Positions 40,064 to 47,586 of a stretch of DNA of 52,480 nucleotides are shown here, piece by piece; positions within the stretch are counted from its first letter, which is position 1, and each line of letters begins with the position of its first letter. Source of the stretch: an uncultured Collinsella sp. (GTDB lineage Bacteria; Actinomycetota; Coriobacteriia; Coriobacteriales; Coriobacteriaceae); the NCBI GenBank assembly GCA_958423535.1, contig CATZRJ010000007.1, positions 1-52,480 on the forward strand, read 5' to 3'. Both the position numbers and the translations under genes were made by a program. The notes under the pieces were generated by a model that had not been told where the DNA came from, did not search any database, and saw nothing but the letters and a program-made list of their open reading frames with translations.

Positions 40064-40960
40064 TTATTTCTTTGGCGCGTCGATTTGAACCGTGTTGGGA
40101 ATAAGCTCAGTCGCGCAGGCCCACCAGCCATTTTGCTGGGCAGCCTCGGCAAGCCTTTCGGCCGCTGCGGCGGTATCGCAGATGGCAAAAGAGCAGGCAC
40201 CCGAACCGCACACGTCCACGGCAACGGTTCCCTCCTGTGCGCGCAGCCAGTCGAGGACCGTCTGGATCCGCGGCTCCATCTGCGCGGATATGACGCCCAG
40301 ATTGTTATGAACGAACGCATATGCCGCCTCGGCATCGCCGGCGCGTAAGGCAGAAGCAATCGCACCGGGTTTGCCCGCGGGCACCGGGCTCTCATCAAAT
40401 CGTCGATACGCTTCAACCGTTGAAACGCTCGTCTCGTGCGGTTTGACCAGTACGACAGGCGTCGCCGGAAGCACAGGATACTCAGTGGCCAGCACGTCTC
40501 CCCCGCCCACGTAGAATGCGGGACTCGCGTGCAAAAAGAACGGCACGTCGGCGCCGATACCACGAGCGATGTCATCGAGCGCGGGGTCCGCGCGGTCGAT
40601 ACTCCACAGCTCGGCCAAGGCAACAATGACCGCAGCGGCATCCGTCGAGGGACCTCCCAGGCCGGCGCACAGCGGGATACGCTTTTCGATCGTCACGCAC
40701 ACGTTGGCATCGCGACCGTAATACTCGGCCATAGCGATTGCCGCCCGATAAGCCGTATTTTTTTGCATGGGAAAATCGGATGCCGGAATGGTTTGGACGG
40801 TCAGCACCGGCGCAGGCGCGACCGTCACGGTATCGACAAGACCGACGGCTGCCATCAGGGAATCGACCCTGTGATAGCCGCGGGCGTCGCGCTCGGTATG
40901 AACTCCCAGATAGAGGTTAATCTTTGCCGGCGCGGTAAGGATGAGGGACCGATCGGTCAC
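40064..40960 (-). CDS. ispE: 4-diphosphocytidyl-2-C-methyl-D-erythritol kinase
   Basis: 298 residues, GHMP kinase family. PAKINLYLGVHTERDARGYHRVDSL near the N-terminus and the ATP-binding loop IPLCAGLGGPSTDAAA are family signatures; a C-terminal DVCGSGACSFAIC segment completes the motif set. It phosphorylates CDP-methylerythritol in the MEP pathway, between IspD and IspF, both encoded about 13 kb away. It follows veg by two bases, the veg-ispE order known from Bacillus and relatives. Confidence 0.93.
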   Translation of the reverse strand: MTDRSLILTAPAKINLYLGVHTERDARGYHRVDSLMAAVGLVDTVTVAPAPVLTVQTIPASDFPMQKNTAYRAAIAMAEYYGRDANVCVTIEKRIPLCAGLGGPSTDAAAVIVALAELWSIDRADPALDDIARGIGADVPFFLHASPAFYVGGGDVLATEYPVLPATPVVLVKPHETSVSTVEAYRRFDESPVPAGKPGAIASALRAGDAEAAYAFVHNNLGVISAQMEPRIQTVLDWLRAQEGTVAVDVCGSGACSFAICDTAAAAERLAEAAQQNGWWACATELIPNTVQIDAPKK

Positions 40961-40962
40961 CG

Positions 40963-41259
40963 TTAGTGCTCCTCGAGCTGGTTGCCGAGCGGGGTAAAGA
41001 TATGCTCGCCACTCTCGGGGTCGAACAGTTCGACCTGGCCGGTAAGAACATCGATATACTGGTAGGACTGACGCGATTTGCGGCCGCGACGCTCGTCAAC
41101 CTCGACGATAAAGACGGCGGGGTGAACGCTCTTGATGGTGCCCATGCGCTCGATGACACGGGTACGGCCCATGTTGGCCTTAACCTTGACACGATCGCCC
41201 ACCATATCGGTCAGCTTCTCGTGGATGTCGTCGACGTGATTGACTTCCATCTCTTCCAT
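40963..41259 (-). CDS. veg: Veg family protein
   Basis: 98 residues. KLTDMVGDRVKVKANMGRTRVIERMGTIKSVHPAVFIVEVDERRGRKSRQSYQYIDVLTGQVEL is the Veg signature: a small beta-rich protein, linked in B. subtilis to biofilm matrix gene expression. The start at 41259 has GGAGG eight bases upstream; an upstream Met at 41283 would overlap the leader hairpin side. A sigma-70-type promoter lies at 41327-41356. Co-transcribed with ispE. Confidence 0.88.
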   Translation of the reverse strand: MEEMEVNHVDDIHEKLTDMVGDRVKVKANMGRTRVIERMGTIKSVHPAVFIVEVDERRGRKSRQSYQYIDVLTGQVELFDPESGEHIFTPLGNQLEEH

Positions 41260-41326
41260 GAATAGGGCCTCCAGAGGGTGCAATTCAAAAAGGGGATAAT
41301 ACCCCTAAGATAGACAAAACTCTAAT

Positions 41327-41356
41327 ACTATAGCACCCTGTTATAGCCATACGCAA
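41327..41356 (-). promoter_or_regulatory. Promoter for veg-ispE
   Basis: On the minus strand TTGCGT (41356-41351), 18-bp spacer, TATAGT (41332-41327). A small AGGGG/CCCCT hairpin follows in the leader near 41290-41306. Confidence 0.6.
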
Positions 41357-41359
41357 GCA

Positions 41360-41392
41360 GCTAAAAAAGCCCCGTCCCAAATTGACTACTTA
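41360..41392 (-). repeat. GGGACGGGGC-type intergenic motif at the end of dtd
   Basis: On the minus strand AATTTGGGACGGGGCTTTTT directly follows the dtd stop. Nearly identical to 28939-28973 on the plus strand. The T-rich end suggests a terminator role. Confidence 0.55.
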
Positions 41393-41836
41393 CAGATTGT
41401 CTGTGTCCAGTACGATGGTGAACGGGCCGTCGTTGACCAGGTCGACCTTCATGTCGGCGCCAAAAATGCCGTGCGCCACATGCTCAACGTCCTGGGCGAC
41501 GAGCGTCAGAAAATACTCGTAAAGTTCGTTAGCGACATCGGGCGCGCCGGCATCCGTAAACGACGGACGGCGGCCGTGGCGGCAGTCGGCAAACAGCGTG
41601 AACTGCGACACCACGAGCACCTCGCCGTCGACATCGGCCAGTGCCAAGTTGGTCTTGCCGTTCTCGTCCTCGTTGATGCGCAGCCCGCGGAGCTTGCCCC
41701 ACAGCTTGTCGGCTTCGGCGCGTGTGTCGCCGTGGCCCACGCCCAGCAGCACCAGGTAGCCGCGTCCAATGCGGCCCACGCACTCGCCATCGACTGTCAC
41801 ACCGGCGTTAAGCACGCGCTGCACCACCGCACGCAC
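41390..41836 (-). CDS. dtd: D-aminoacyl-tRNA deacylase
   Basis: 148 residues, standard length. The two catalytic-interface motifs are present: VVSQFTLFADCRHGRRPSF (SQFTL) and LVNDGPFTIVLDTDNL near the C-terminus (NxGP, here NDGP). The enzyme removes D-amino acids from mischarged tRNAs. It starts three bases after the rdgB stop, so both are one transcript, fitting nucleotide and translation housekeeping roles. Confidence 0.94.
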   Translation of the reverse strand: MRAVVQRVLNAGVTVDGECVGRIGRGYLVLLGVGHGDTRAEADKLWGKLRGLRINEDENGKTNLALADVDGEVLVVSQFTLFADCRHGRRPSFTDAGAPDVANELYEYFLTLVAQDVEHVAHGIFGADMKVDLVNDGPFTIVLDTDNL

Positions 41837-41839
41837 GGT

Positions 41840-42481
41840 CTACTCCTCGCCCGTCAGCTTGGCGGACAGATGCTCGAGCGCATGGAAACGATGGCTGATG
41901 GCGTTCTTCTCGTCCGCCGTGAGCTCGGCCATAGTCTTGCCCGGCGTGTCGACCGGCAGGAACAGCGGGTCATAGCCAAAGCCGTGATCGCCGCGACCCT
42001 CGTGCGCGATAACGCCCTCGCAGGCGCCCTCACCATAGGTGACCAGGCCGTCCGAATCGATAAGCGCGACGACGCTCATAAAGCGCGCGGTACGATCCTC
42101 ATCTGCCACGCCTTCCAGGTTAACGAGAAGTTTGGCGTTGTTGGCGGCATCGTCGCCATGCACACCCGCATAGCGCGCGCTATACACGCCCGGCTCGCCG
42201 TCCAGTGCGTCGACTACCAAGCCAGAATCGTCGGCGATGGCCATAAGGCCCGTCTCCTCAACGGCAGCCTGCGCCTTGATGATGGCGTTCTCCAAAAACG
42301 TCGTGCCGTTTTCCTCGGGGTCCTCAAAATCACCCAGCTGGCCGAGCGCCACAAAGCGCACCTCGGGCATGACCTTGCCCAAAATGGCCTCGATCTCGGT
42401 GAGCTTATGGGCGTTGCCGGTTGCCACGACGATGGTCGCCGCCGGGTCGAGAGTGTCGATGTCAATCTTCTCAAGTGCCAT
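41840..42481 (-). CDS. rdgB: XTP/dITP diphosphatase (RdgB/HAM1 family)
   Basis: 213 residues. TIVVATGNAHKLTEIEAIL, IADDSGLVVDALDGEPGVYSARYAG, GYDPLFLPVDTPGKTMAEL and KNAISHRFHAL are the family blocks, containing the substrate Lys and catalytic Asp. It hydrolyses non-canonical purine triphosphates. The start at 42481 (MALEKIDID) follows AAGGAGG; an in-frame Met 72 bases upstream has none. Downstream of rph and upstream of dtd, in the common rph-rdgB order. Confidence 0.94.
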   Translation of the reverse strand: MALEKIDIDTLDPAATIVVATGNAHKLTEIEAILGKVMPEVRFVALGQLGDFEDPEENGTTFLENAIIKAQAAVEETGLMAIADDSGLVVDALDGEPGVYSARYAGVHGDDAANNAKLLVNLEGVADEDRTARFMSVVALIDSDGLVTYGEGACEGVIAHEGRGDHGFGYDPLFLPVDTPGKTMAELTADEKNAISHRFHALEHLSAKLTGEE

Positions 42482-42591
42482 GGCTGGCCTCCTTGTCTCT
42501 ATAGCAATGCCGTGTTGGGGACGACGAGGGCCTCGGCCTCTCTCCCCTCTCAATCAGCGGCAGTCTTATACTTCGGCGTTTTCGCAGATAA

Positions 42592-42628
42592 AACCTGCCA
42601 AAATGAACCTGTCCCTTTTTGGCAGGTT
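42592..42628 (-). terminator. rph terminator carrying the GGGACAGG motif
   Basis: On the minus strand AACCTGCCAAAA pairs with TTTTGGCAGGTT around AGGGACAGGTTCA, ending TTATC; it overlaps the rph stop. A motif-family member built into a perfect 12-bp hairpin. Confidence 0.7.
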
Positions 42629-43352
42629 AGGCGAGGACCTGGCGCTGAAGCTCGATGAGCTCGGCAATGCCCTTGTCGCCCAAGTCGAGCAGGGCGTTGA
42701 GACGCTTGCGGTCGAAGGGCGCCTGCTCGCCGGTACCCTGAAGCTCGATCATCTCGCCGGTGTCGGTAGCGACGAGGTTCATGTCGACCTCGGCGTGGCT
42801 GTCCTCGGAATAATCCAAGTCGAGCAGGGTGTTGCCATCGACGACACCCATAGATATCGCGGCAACCTGGCCCGTGAGCGGGATGCGCTCGAGCTTGCCC
42901 GCCTCGACCCACATGGCAAGGGCGTCGTGCAGTGCGACCCAGGCGCCGGTAATGCTCGCCGTACGCGTGCCGCCATCGGCCTGGATCACATCGCAGTCGA
43001 CGGTAACGGTGCACTCGCCGAGCGCCTTCATATTGACGACGGTACGCAGGCTGCGACCGATAAGCCGCTCGATCTCCATGGAGCGGCCCTTGCGGTTGGC
43101 ATGCTCGCGCTTGCAGCGTTTACCGGTCGAGGCCGGCAGCATCGCATATTCCGCCGTTACCCAGCCGGCCTTGGCGCCCTTGCGCCAACCCGGCACACCC
43201 TCCTCGATGGTGGCGGCGCACAGTACGCGCGTGTCGCCGAACTCCGCCAGGCACGAGCCGTGGGCGTGCTTCATAACGCCGCGGGTGAGCTTAACGGGGC
43301 GCAGCTCGTTGGCGGCGCGTCCGTTGGCGCGGTTGACCTGCATGTATTCCAT
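42627..43352 (-). CDS. rph: Ribonuclease PH
   Basis: 241 residues, standard length. NELRPVKLTRGVMKHAHGSCLAEFGDTRVLCAATIEEGVPGW, VTAEYAMLPASTGKR, the RSMEIERLIGRSLR motif with basic RNA-binding residues, and DCDVIQADGGTRTASITGAWVAL are family signatures. It trims tRNA 3' ends by phosphorolysis. Start at 43352 has AGAAGGG. It is downstream of murI (43-base gap) and upstream of rdgB. Confidence 0.94.
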   Translation of the reverse strand: MEYMQVNRANGRAANELRPVKLTRGVMKHAHGSCLAEFGDTRVLCAATIEEGVPGWRKGAKAGWVTAEYAMLPASTGKRCKREHANRKGRSMEIERLIGRSLRTVVNMKALGECTVTVDCDVIQADGGTRTASITGAWVALHDALAMWVEAGKLERIPLTGQVAAISMGVVDGNTLLDLDYSEDSHAEVDMNLVATDTGEMIELQGTGEQAPFDRKRLNALLDLGDKGIAELIELQRQVLA

Positions 43353-43394
43353 AAGAAGACCCTTCTCGACCAGAGACTGTCAAAAGCGAGCGCG

Positions 43395-44279
43395 CTAGCG
43401 CAGCTCCTCCAAGTCGACATGTTCGACGCTCTTGAGCGGCTGACCAAAGATAAAGCTACCGGCCACCGCGAACTCGGCGATGTTATCGGATGTCGTAGCA
43501 AAGCGATGCAGGGGCTCCGCGCCATCCGCCGCAAGCTGCTCGCGGCGCGTAAGGATATCGGCAAGCTCGCGCGTGGTCTCCTCGGCAGAGCTCACCACGC
43601 GCACATGAGATCCCAGCGCATGGCGAATGGGGCCCGCAAGCAGCGGAAAATGCGTGCATCCAAGCACCACGGTGTCAATGCCGTGCCCCAGTAGGGGCTC
43701 GACCGTCGCACCGACTAACGAGCGCACCTGGGGGGTGTCGAAGATGTCGTCGTTTTCGAGCCACTGCTCCTGCAGATGCGCGCCCGAGGCAAGCTCGCTC
43801 TCGACCACCTCGACGAAGCTTGAGGCAGGGCAGCCGTACACATCGACGCCCGCATCCAGGTCCTGGATAGCGCGCGTGTACGCGCCAGACCGAATCGTAA
43901 GGTTGGTGGCCAGTACGCCCACGCGGCGCGTACGCGTGCTGTTAATGGCGGCACGTGCGCCCGGTGCGATCACGCCGATGACCGGAACATCGAGCACCTG
44001 TTGCGCGACGCGAAGGGCAGCGGCCGTTGCCGTATTGCAAGCGATAACCATGATCTTGACATCGTGGTGCGAGAGCCAGCGGCCCACCTGCAGGGCAAAC
44101 GAGCGCACCTCGTCCTCATCTCTCACGCCATAGGGACAGCGCTTGGTGTCGCCAAAGTAGTAAACAGACTCATGCGGAAGGGCCGTTGCGATCGCGCGCG
44201 CGACCGTCAAGCCGCCCAGGCCCGAGTCGAACACGCCGATCGGACGCGTGTCCCCGGCCAGATTCTCGATATCGGACAT
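43395..44279 (-). CDS. murI: Glutamate racemase
   Basis: 294 residues. IGVFDSGLGGLTVARAI, YFGDTKRCPYG, VIACNTATAAAL with the first catalytic Cys and VVLGCTHFPLL with the second are all intact. It supplies D-glutamate for peptidoglycan, used by MurD before MurE. The start at 44279 (MSDIENLAG) follows TGAGGTA; a Met 36 bases upstream lacks a site. First gene of murI-rph-rdgB-dtd by spacing. Confidence 0.94.
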   Translation of the reverse strand: MSDIENLAGDTRPIGVFDSGLGGLTVARAIATALPHESVYYFGDTKRCPYGVRDEDEVRSFALQVGRWLSHHDVKIMVIACNTATAAALRVAQQVLDVPVIGVIAPGARAAINSTRTRRVGVLATNLTIRSGAYTRAIQDLDAGVDVYGCPASSFVEVVESELASGAHLQEQWLENDDIFDTPQVRSLVGATVEPLLGHGIDTVVLGCTHFPLLAGPIRHALGSHVRVVSSAEETTRELADILTRREQLAADGAEPLHRFATTSDNIAEFAVAGSFIFGQPLKSVEHVDLEELR

Positions 44280-44330
44280 TACCTCACCAGATTCTCTCTC
44301 GAAAAATGCGACCACGCGTGATGCGTCGCG

Positions 44331-45242
44331 CTACGAACGGGCTGCGACGAGCAACTCGGCCGTTGCCACCCAACCGTCGACAATCTTGCCGCGCGTAACA
44401 TAGGCATTGTCGCAAGCGTCCAAGAACTCCGGGGCACCGGCGCTTGTCAGTCCGTTCTCGACCAGGCAGAACATGCCCACATGGTCGGCCATGTAGAAGT
44501 CGGACTCGGAGTCGCCGAGTGCGAGCGTCTCCTCGCGCTCGATCCCCAGGTGCTCGCAGAAGCGCGCAATGGCAACGCCCTTGTTGAGACCCGCCGGGTT
44601 GATATTGAAGGCGCGGCCGTCCTCGGCGCGATTAAGCTCGAGCGTCGTCGGCTTGGACAGGTGCGTCAGATGGCCGTTGCAAGCCCAGACCAGACCGCAG
44701 CCGGCCTCGTCCAGGATGGCCTGGACCTCATCGTCGGGCACATCGCCGCGCATGCCGACAGTGACCTCACGGTACTTGTAGCCGGTCGACATGTCGTTGT
44801 GGTACTCAATTTTGTGCGGCCAGCGGGCAAGGATCTTCTCGCACACGCCGGTCTGCTCGATCACCTGGTGCGGCGTGAGACCGCAGGCGGGGTCGTAGGG
44901 CATGTCGCCCGTCAGGTACTCCCAATCGTTGGCCTTGAGGTCGTACATGACCAGGCCGCCCATCTCGCCGATGTAGGAGTTGAGGCCGAGCACGCGGGCG
45001 TCCTCATGGATCATGGTGCGATTGCGACCCGAGGTGGGGACCACCTGGATGCCGGCACGAGTGAGCGCGACAACCGCCTCGACGAGCTTGGTCGAGGGAT
45101 TGCCGTCGTTATCGCGCAGCACGCACGAGCCGGGGGCGAGCATCGTGGCGTCCAGATCGGTAAAGACATACTTGACCTTGGCAAGACGCTCGCGCATCTC
45201 GCCCGAAAGCTCGGCAACGGTCGGCAGGATGTTGTGAGACAT
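44331..45242 (-). CDS. HAD-superfamily (Cof-type) phosphohydrolase
   Basis: 303 residues. VFTDLDATML is HAD motif I with the DxD pair, VVPTSGRNRT is motif II, a Cof-like cap follows, and ETLALGDSESDFYMADHVG is motif IV. Lys in NPAGLNKGVAIARF serves as motif III. Substrate cannot be told; sugar phosphates are typical. The ATG at 45242 follows CGGAG; a GTG six bases upstream is an alternative. It is monocistronic between murE and murI. Confidence 0.88.
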   Translation of the reverse strand: MSHNILPTVAELSGEMRERLAKVKYVFTDLDATMLAPGSCVLRDNDGNPSTKLVEAVVALTRAGIQVVPTSGRNRTMIHEDARVLGLNSYIGEMGGLVMYDLKANDWEYLTGDMPYDPACGLTPHQVIEQTGVCEKILARWPHKIEYHNDMSTGYKYREVTVGMRGDVPDDEVQAILDEAGCGLVWACNGHLTHLSKPTTLELNRAEDGRAFNINPAGLNKGVAIARFCEHLGIEREETLALGDSESDFYMADHVGMFCLVENGLTSAGAPEFLDACDNAYVTRGKIVDGWVATAELLVAARS

Positions 45243-45351
45243 GGTCACTCCGTTTACATAGAAGGGGCTTGGTCTTGAGTAGCGCGGCTCGCCTAAGCGA
45301 GTCGCGCTTGGAACGACGGCGCCCTCAACGCGCCGTCGTCAACACAATGTA

Positions 45352-46914
45352 TCAGTCGAACTGGGTAACATCGATCAGGCGATGCGCGAGCGAAAGGTCA
45401 CTCTCGATGGGCACGAATTCGTCGCCCACATGCATGAGCTCCTCGTCGCCCTTAGCGAGCAACAATACAATCGTGGGCGCATCGGGGTTGATGTACTCCC
45501 CGCGTGCCGCCTTAAAGGCCGCGTGCACTGCCGCCTCGCGATCAAGAATAATCTTGTTCGGTGTGTCGTCGGGGACATTCTCCGCGAGTTCGTGGCAGAC
45601 CTTCATCGGGTCTTCGCGAGCGGGATCCTCGTTGGTAAAAATCATCAGGTCGGAATACGGTGCGGCCTCGCGCGGCAATTGCTCGCGGCGCTCCTGAGCC
45701 TTGCCGCCGGCGGCGCCAAACAGCGCAATGACGGGGCTGGCGGGAAAGGCACGTTTGACCGACGAGAACAGCGAACGGAATGAAAGCTGGTTGTGTGCGT
45801 AGTCCACGACGCAGACCACACGACCGTCCTTCGACTCCACAACCTCCATGCGACCGGGCACGCGGAATTTGGAAAGGCCCTCTTTGATGGCATCGATGCC
45901 AATGCCAATCTCGCGCGCGGCGGCAATTGCCACCAGCGCGTTTTCCACGTTAAAATCGCCCGCGATACCCAGCAGAATCTTCTCCCCCGCCGCGGGCTCA
46001 TCGGCGTTCAGGCCATGCAAGTTAAACTCGATGTTAAAGCCAACCATGCGCACGTCGCTTACCCACAGGCTAGCCTCAGGATGCTCAACGCCAACAGTCA
46101 CGAGGCGCTCGGCCGTCGATGCCGCCTCGAGCACGCGATTGACCTCGTCGGTGCCAAGATTGACCACGGCCGTTTTTGCCTGGTCGAAAATCCTGAGCTT
46201 GCTCTCAAAATAATCCTCGAACGTAGGGTGCTCGATAGGCGAAATGTGATCGCGACCGATATTGAGGAAACACGCAACGTCAAAGGGCAGGTTCTCGACG
46301 CGCTGGTACTTGAGCGCTTGGCTCGAGACTTCCATAACCATAAACTGACGGCCGGACGTACGGCAATTGGCGATATGGCGCCAGACCTCGGGGGCCTCGG
46401 GCGTGGTGTTGGTGCTCTCGTAGCACTCGATACCATCGTCGGTGCTCACCGAGCCAATCATGCCGCAGGACTTGCCCGCCGCCTTGATGATGGACTGGAG
46501 CATAAACGCCGCCGTGGTCTTGCCCTTGGTTCCGGTAATGCCCACGATCTTAACGTCGCGATCGGGACGGTCGTAGACCTCCGGCGGCAATAGCGCCATC
46601 GCCGTGCGCACGCTACGAACGACCAGCATGGCCGCACCGCGCTCTTTGCCCAGCGGAGCAAGCTCGTCTACCAAAGACTCCTCGCACACAAAGGCAACGG
46701 CACCGGCGTCGAGCGCCATCGATAGAAACGATGACTTAAAGGAAGCGCCCTTGCAAAAGAACACATCTCCCACCGCGACCGCGCGGGAATCAAATGAGCA
46801 GCCGGTCACGGCTCGGCCGTCGAGGCGCTCAGATCCGCGCAGCTCGCCACTCTTATTGAGCAGGTCGGCAAGAGCGGCGACAGTAGTCGTGGTCATACGG
46901 TCAGATTGGTGCAT
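45352..46914 (-). CDS. murE: UDP-N-acetylmuramyl-tripeptide synthetase
   Basis: 520 residues. The ATP loop is GITGTKGKTTAAFM, followed by TTPEAPEVW, MEVSSQALKYQRV, FLNIGRDHISPIEH and VVDYAHNQLSFRSL. MurE adds the third stem amino acid. The substrate motif, DNPR in DAP-adding enzymes, reads EDPAR (residues 429-433): Ala is where the DAP-binding Arg sits, closer to Lys-type DNPA. That suggests a diamino acid other than DAP, as known for Collinsella-type walls; inference. The start at 46914 follows AAAGGTTCAAG; the frame runs upstream without a better site. Confidence 0.93.
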   Translation of the reverse strand: MHQSDRMTTTTVAALADLLNKSGELRGSERLDGRAVTGCSFDSRAVAVGDVFFCKGASFKSSFLSMALDAGAVAFVCEESLVDELAPLGKERGAAMLVVRSVRTAMALLPPEVYDRPDRDVKIVGITGTKGKTTAAFMLQSIIKAAGKSCGMIGSVSTDDGIECYESTNTTPEAPEVWRHIANCRTSGRQFMVMEVSSQALKYQRVENLPFDVACFLNIGRDHISPIEHPTFEDYFESKLRIFDQAKTAVVNLGTDEVNRVLEAASTAERLVTVGVEHPEASLWVSDVRMVGFNIEFNLHGLNADEPAAGEKILLGIAGDFNVENALVAIAAAREIGIGIDAIKEGLSKFRVPGRMEVVESKDGRVVCVVDYAHNQLSFRSLFSSVKRAFPASPVIALFGAAGGKAQERREQLPREAAPYSDLMIFTNEDPAREDPMKVCHELAENVPDDTPNKIILDREAAVHAAFKAARGEYINPDAPTIVLLLAKGDEELMHVGDEFVPIESDLSLAHRLIDVTQFD

Positions 46915-47126
46915 CTTGAACCTTTCTGGATAATCCGCCGTTAACGGTTTGCATCTCGTAACAACTTTAACGCACCCGCAAGGATGCGGCTCCCCGGGAA
47001 ACCGTAAAGACACAGCATCGATTAGCAAGGCAGGTCCGCATCGGCATCACGCTCACGAGACCCATCGATATTGCGTTATGGATTAGCGGTGTACCGAGCC
47101 CGATATCGGCTATACTCTATGACCGC

Positions 47127-47202
47127 GGGCGATTGGCGCAACGGTTAGCGCAGGTGCTTTACACGCACAAGGTTGGGGGTTCGAATCCCTCATCGCCCAC
47201 CA
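47127..47202 (+). tRNA. tRNA-Val (anticodon UAC)
   Basis: 76 nt with encoded CCA. Acceptor GGGCGAT/ATCGCCC, D-arm GCGC...GCGC, anticodon loop TTTACAC, T-arm GGGGGTTCGAATCCCTC. The first anticodon-stem pair (27:43) is a G-A mismatch; the rest pairs. The gene is preceded by a TATACT -10-like hexamer at 47111-47116. Confidence 0.93.
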
Positions 47203-47213
47203 CTGATTTGATA

Positions 47214-47243
47214 GGCTCCCAGCTATGGGGGCCTTTCGTTTTT
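47214..47243 (+). terminator. Terminator of tRNA-Val
   Basis: GGCTCCC (47214-47220) pairs with GGGGGCC (47227-47233) with one wobble, followed by TTTCGTTTTT. Confidence 0.8.
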
Positions 47244-47398
47244 GGGTCCATCGCAGAGGGATTCGAACCCGACAGGGTGCGGAGCTGAGGAAACGCGAAG
47301 CGTTTTCCAGCGCAGCACGCGAGGGCCGCAGGCCCGAAGCGAGAGCGGGCGGCGAAGCCGCACGCGGACATCCCTCATCGCCCACCATTGAATTGTTA

Positions 47399-47429
47399 GA
47401 CCTCCAGTGATGGAGGTCTTTCTTTTTTG
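47399..47429 (+). terminator. Second terminator, in the repeated module
   Basis: GACCTCC (47399-47405) pairs perfectly with GGAGGTC (47412-47418), followed by TTTCTTTTTT. It has no gene of its own upstream, only the duplicated tRNA 3' end. Confidence 0.8.
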
Positions 47430-47505
47430 TGCCCGGTGCATGGGATTCGAACCCGTCAGCACGTCTGTCGCAAAGGCCGTGGCCATTGCAGATTTATGGC
47501 AAAAA

Positions 47506-47559
47506 GGGTTCCAGACCGTCCAATGATGCATCAAATGACGCACTGACAATCTGGAACCC
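47506..47559 (-). terminator. argD terminator with long loop
   Basis: On the minus strand GGGTTCCAGA (47559-47550) pairs with TCTGGAACCC (47515-47506), followed by TTTTTGCC. The 34-base loop holds a TGATGCATCA palindrome. Confidence 0.75.
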
Positions 47560-47586
47560 GTTCAAACTAGCTATGTTTTGCTCTCG

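Larger units (their letters stand above)
47185..47455 (+). repeat. Tandem ~185-bp module: tRNA-Val 3' end, terminator, T-arm-like block
   Basis: ATCCCTCATCGCCCACCA is repeated exactly at 47185-47202 (inside the tRNA) and 47370-47387. Each copy is followed by a similar TTGnTAG stretch, then a terminator hairpin (47214-47243; 47399-47429), then GGGATTCGAACCCG (47258-47271; 47442-47455), the reverse complement of a T-arm. The 47272-47369 stretch is GC-rich and unlike its surroundings. Together these occupy the gene-free region 47203-47586. Confidence 0.7.

Noticed and set aside
47110..47388. Short minus-strand frames over tRNA-Val encoding phrases such as GDEGFEPPTLCV
   Set aside because: These are the well-known spurious translations of antisense tRNA sequence.
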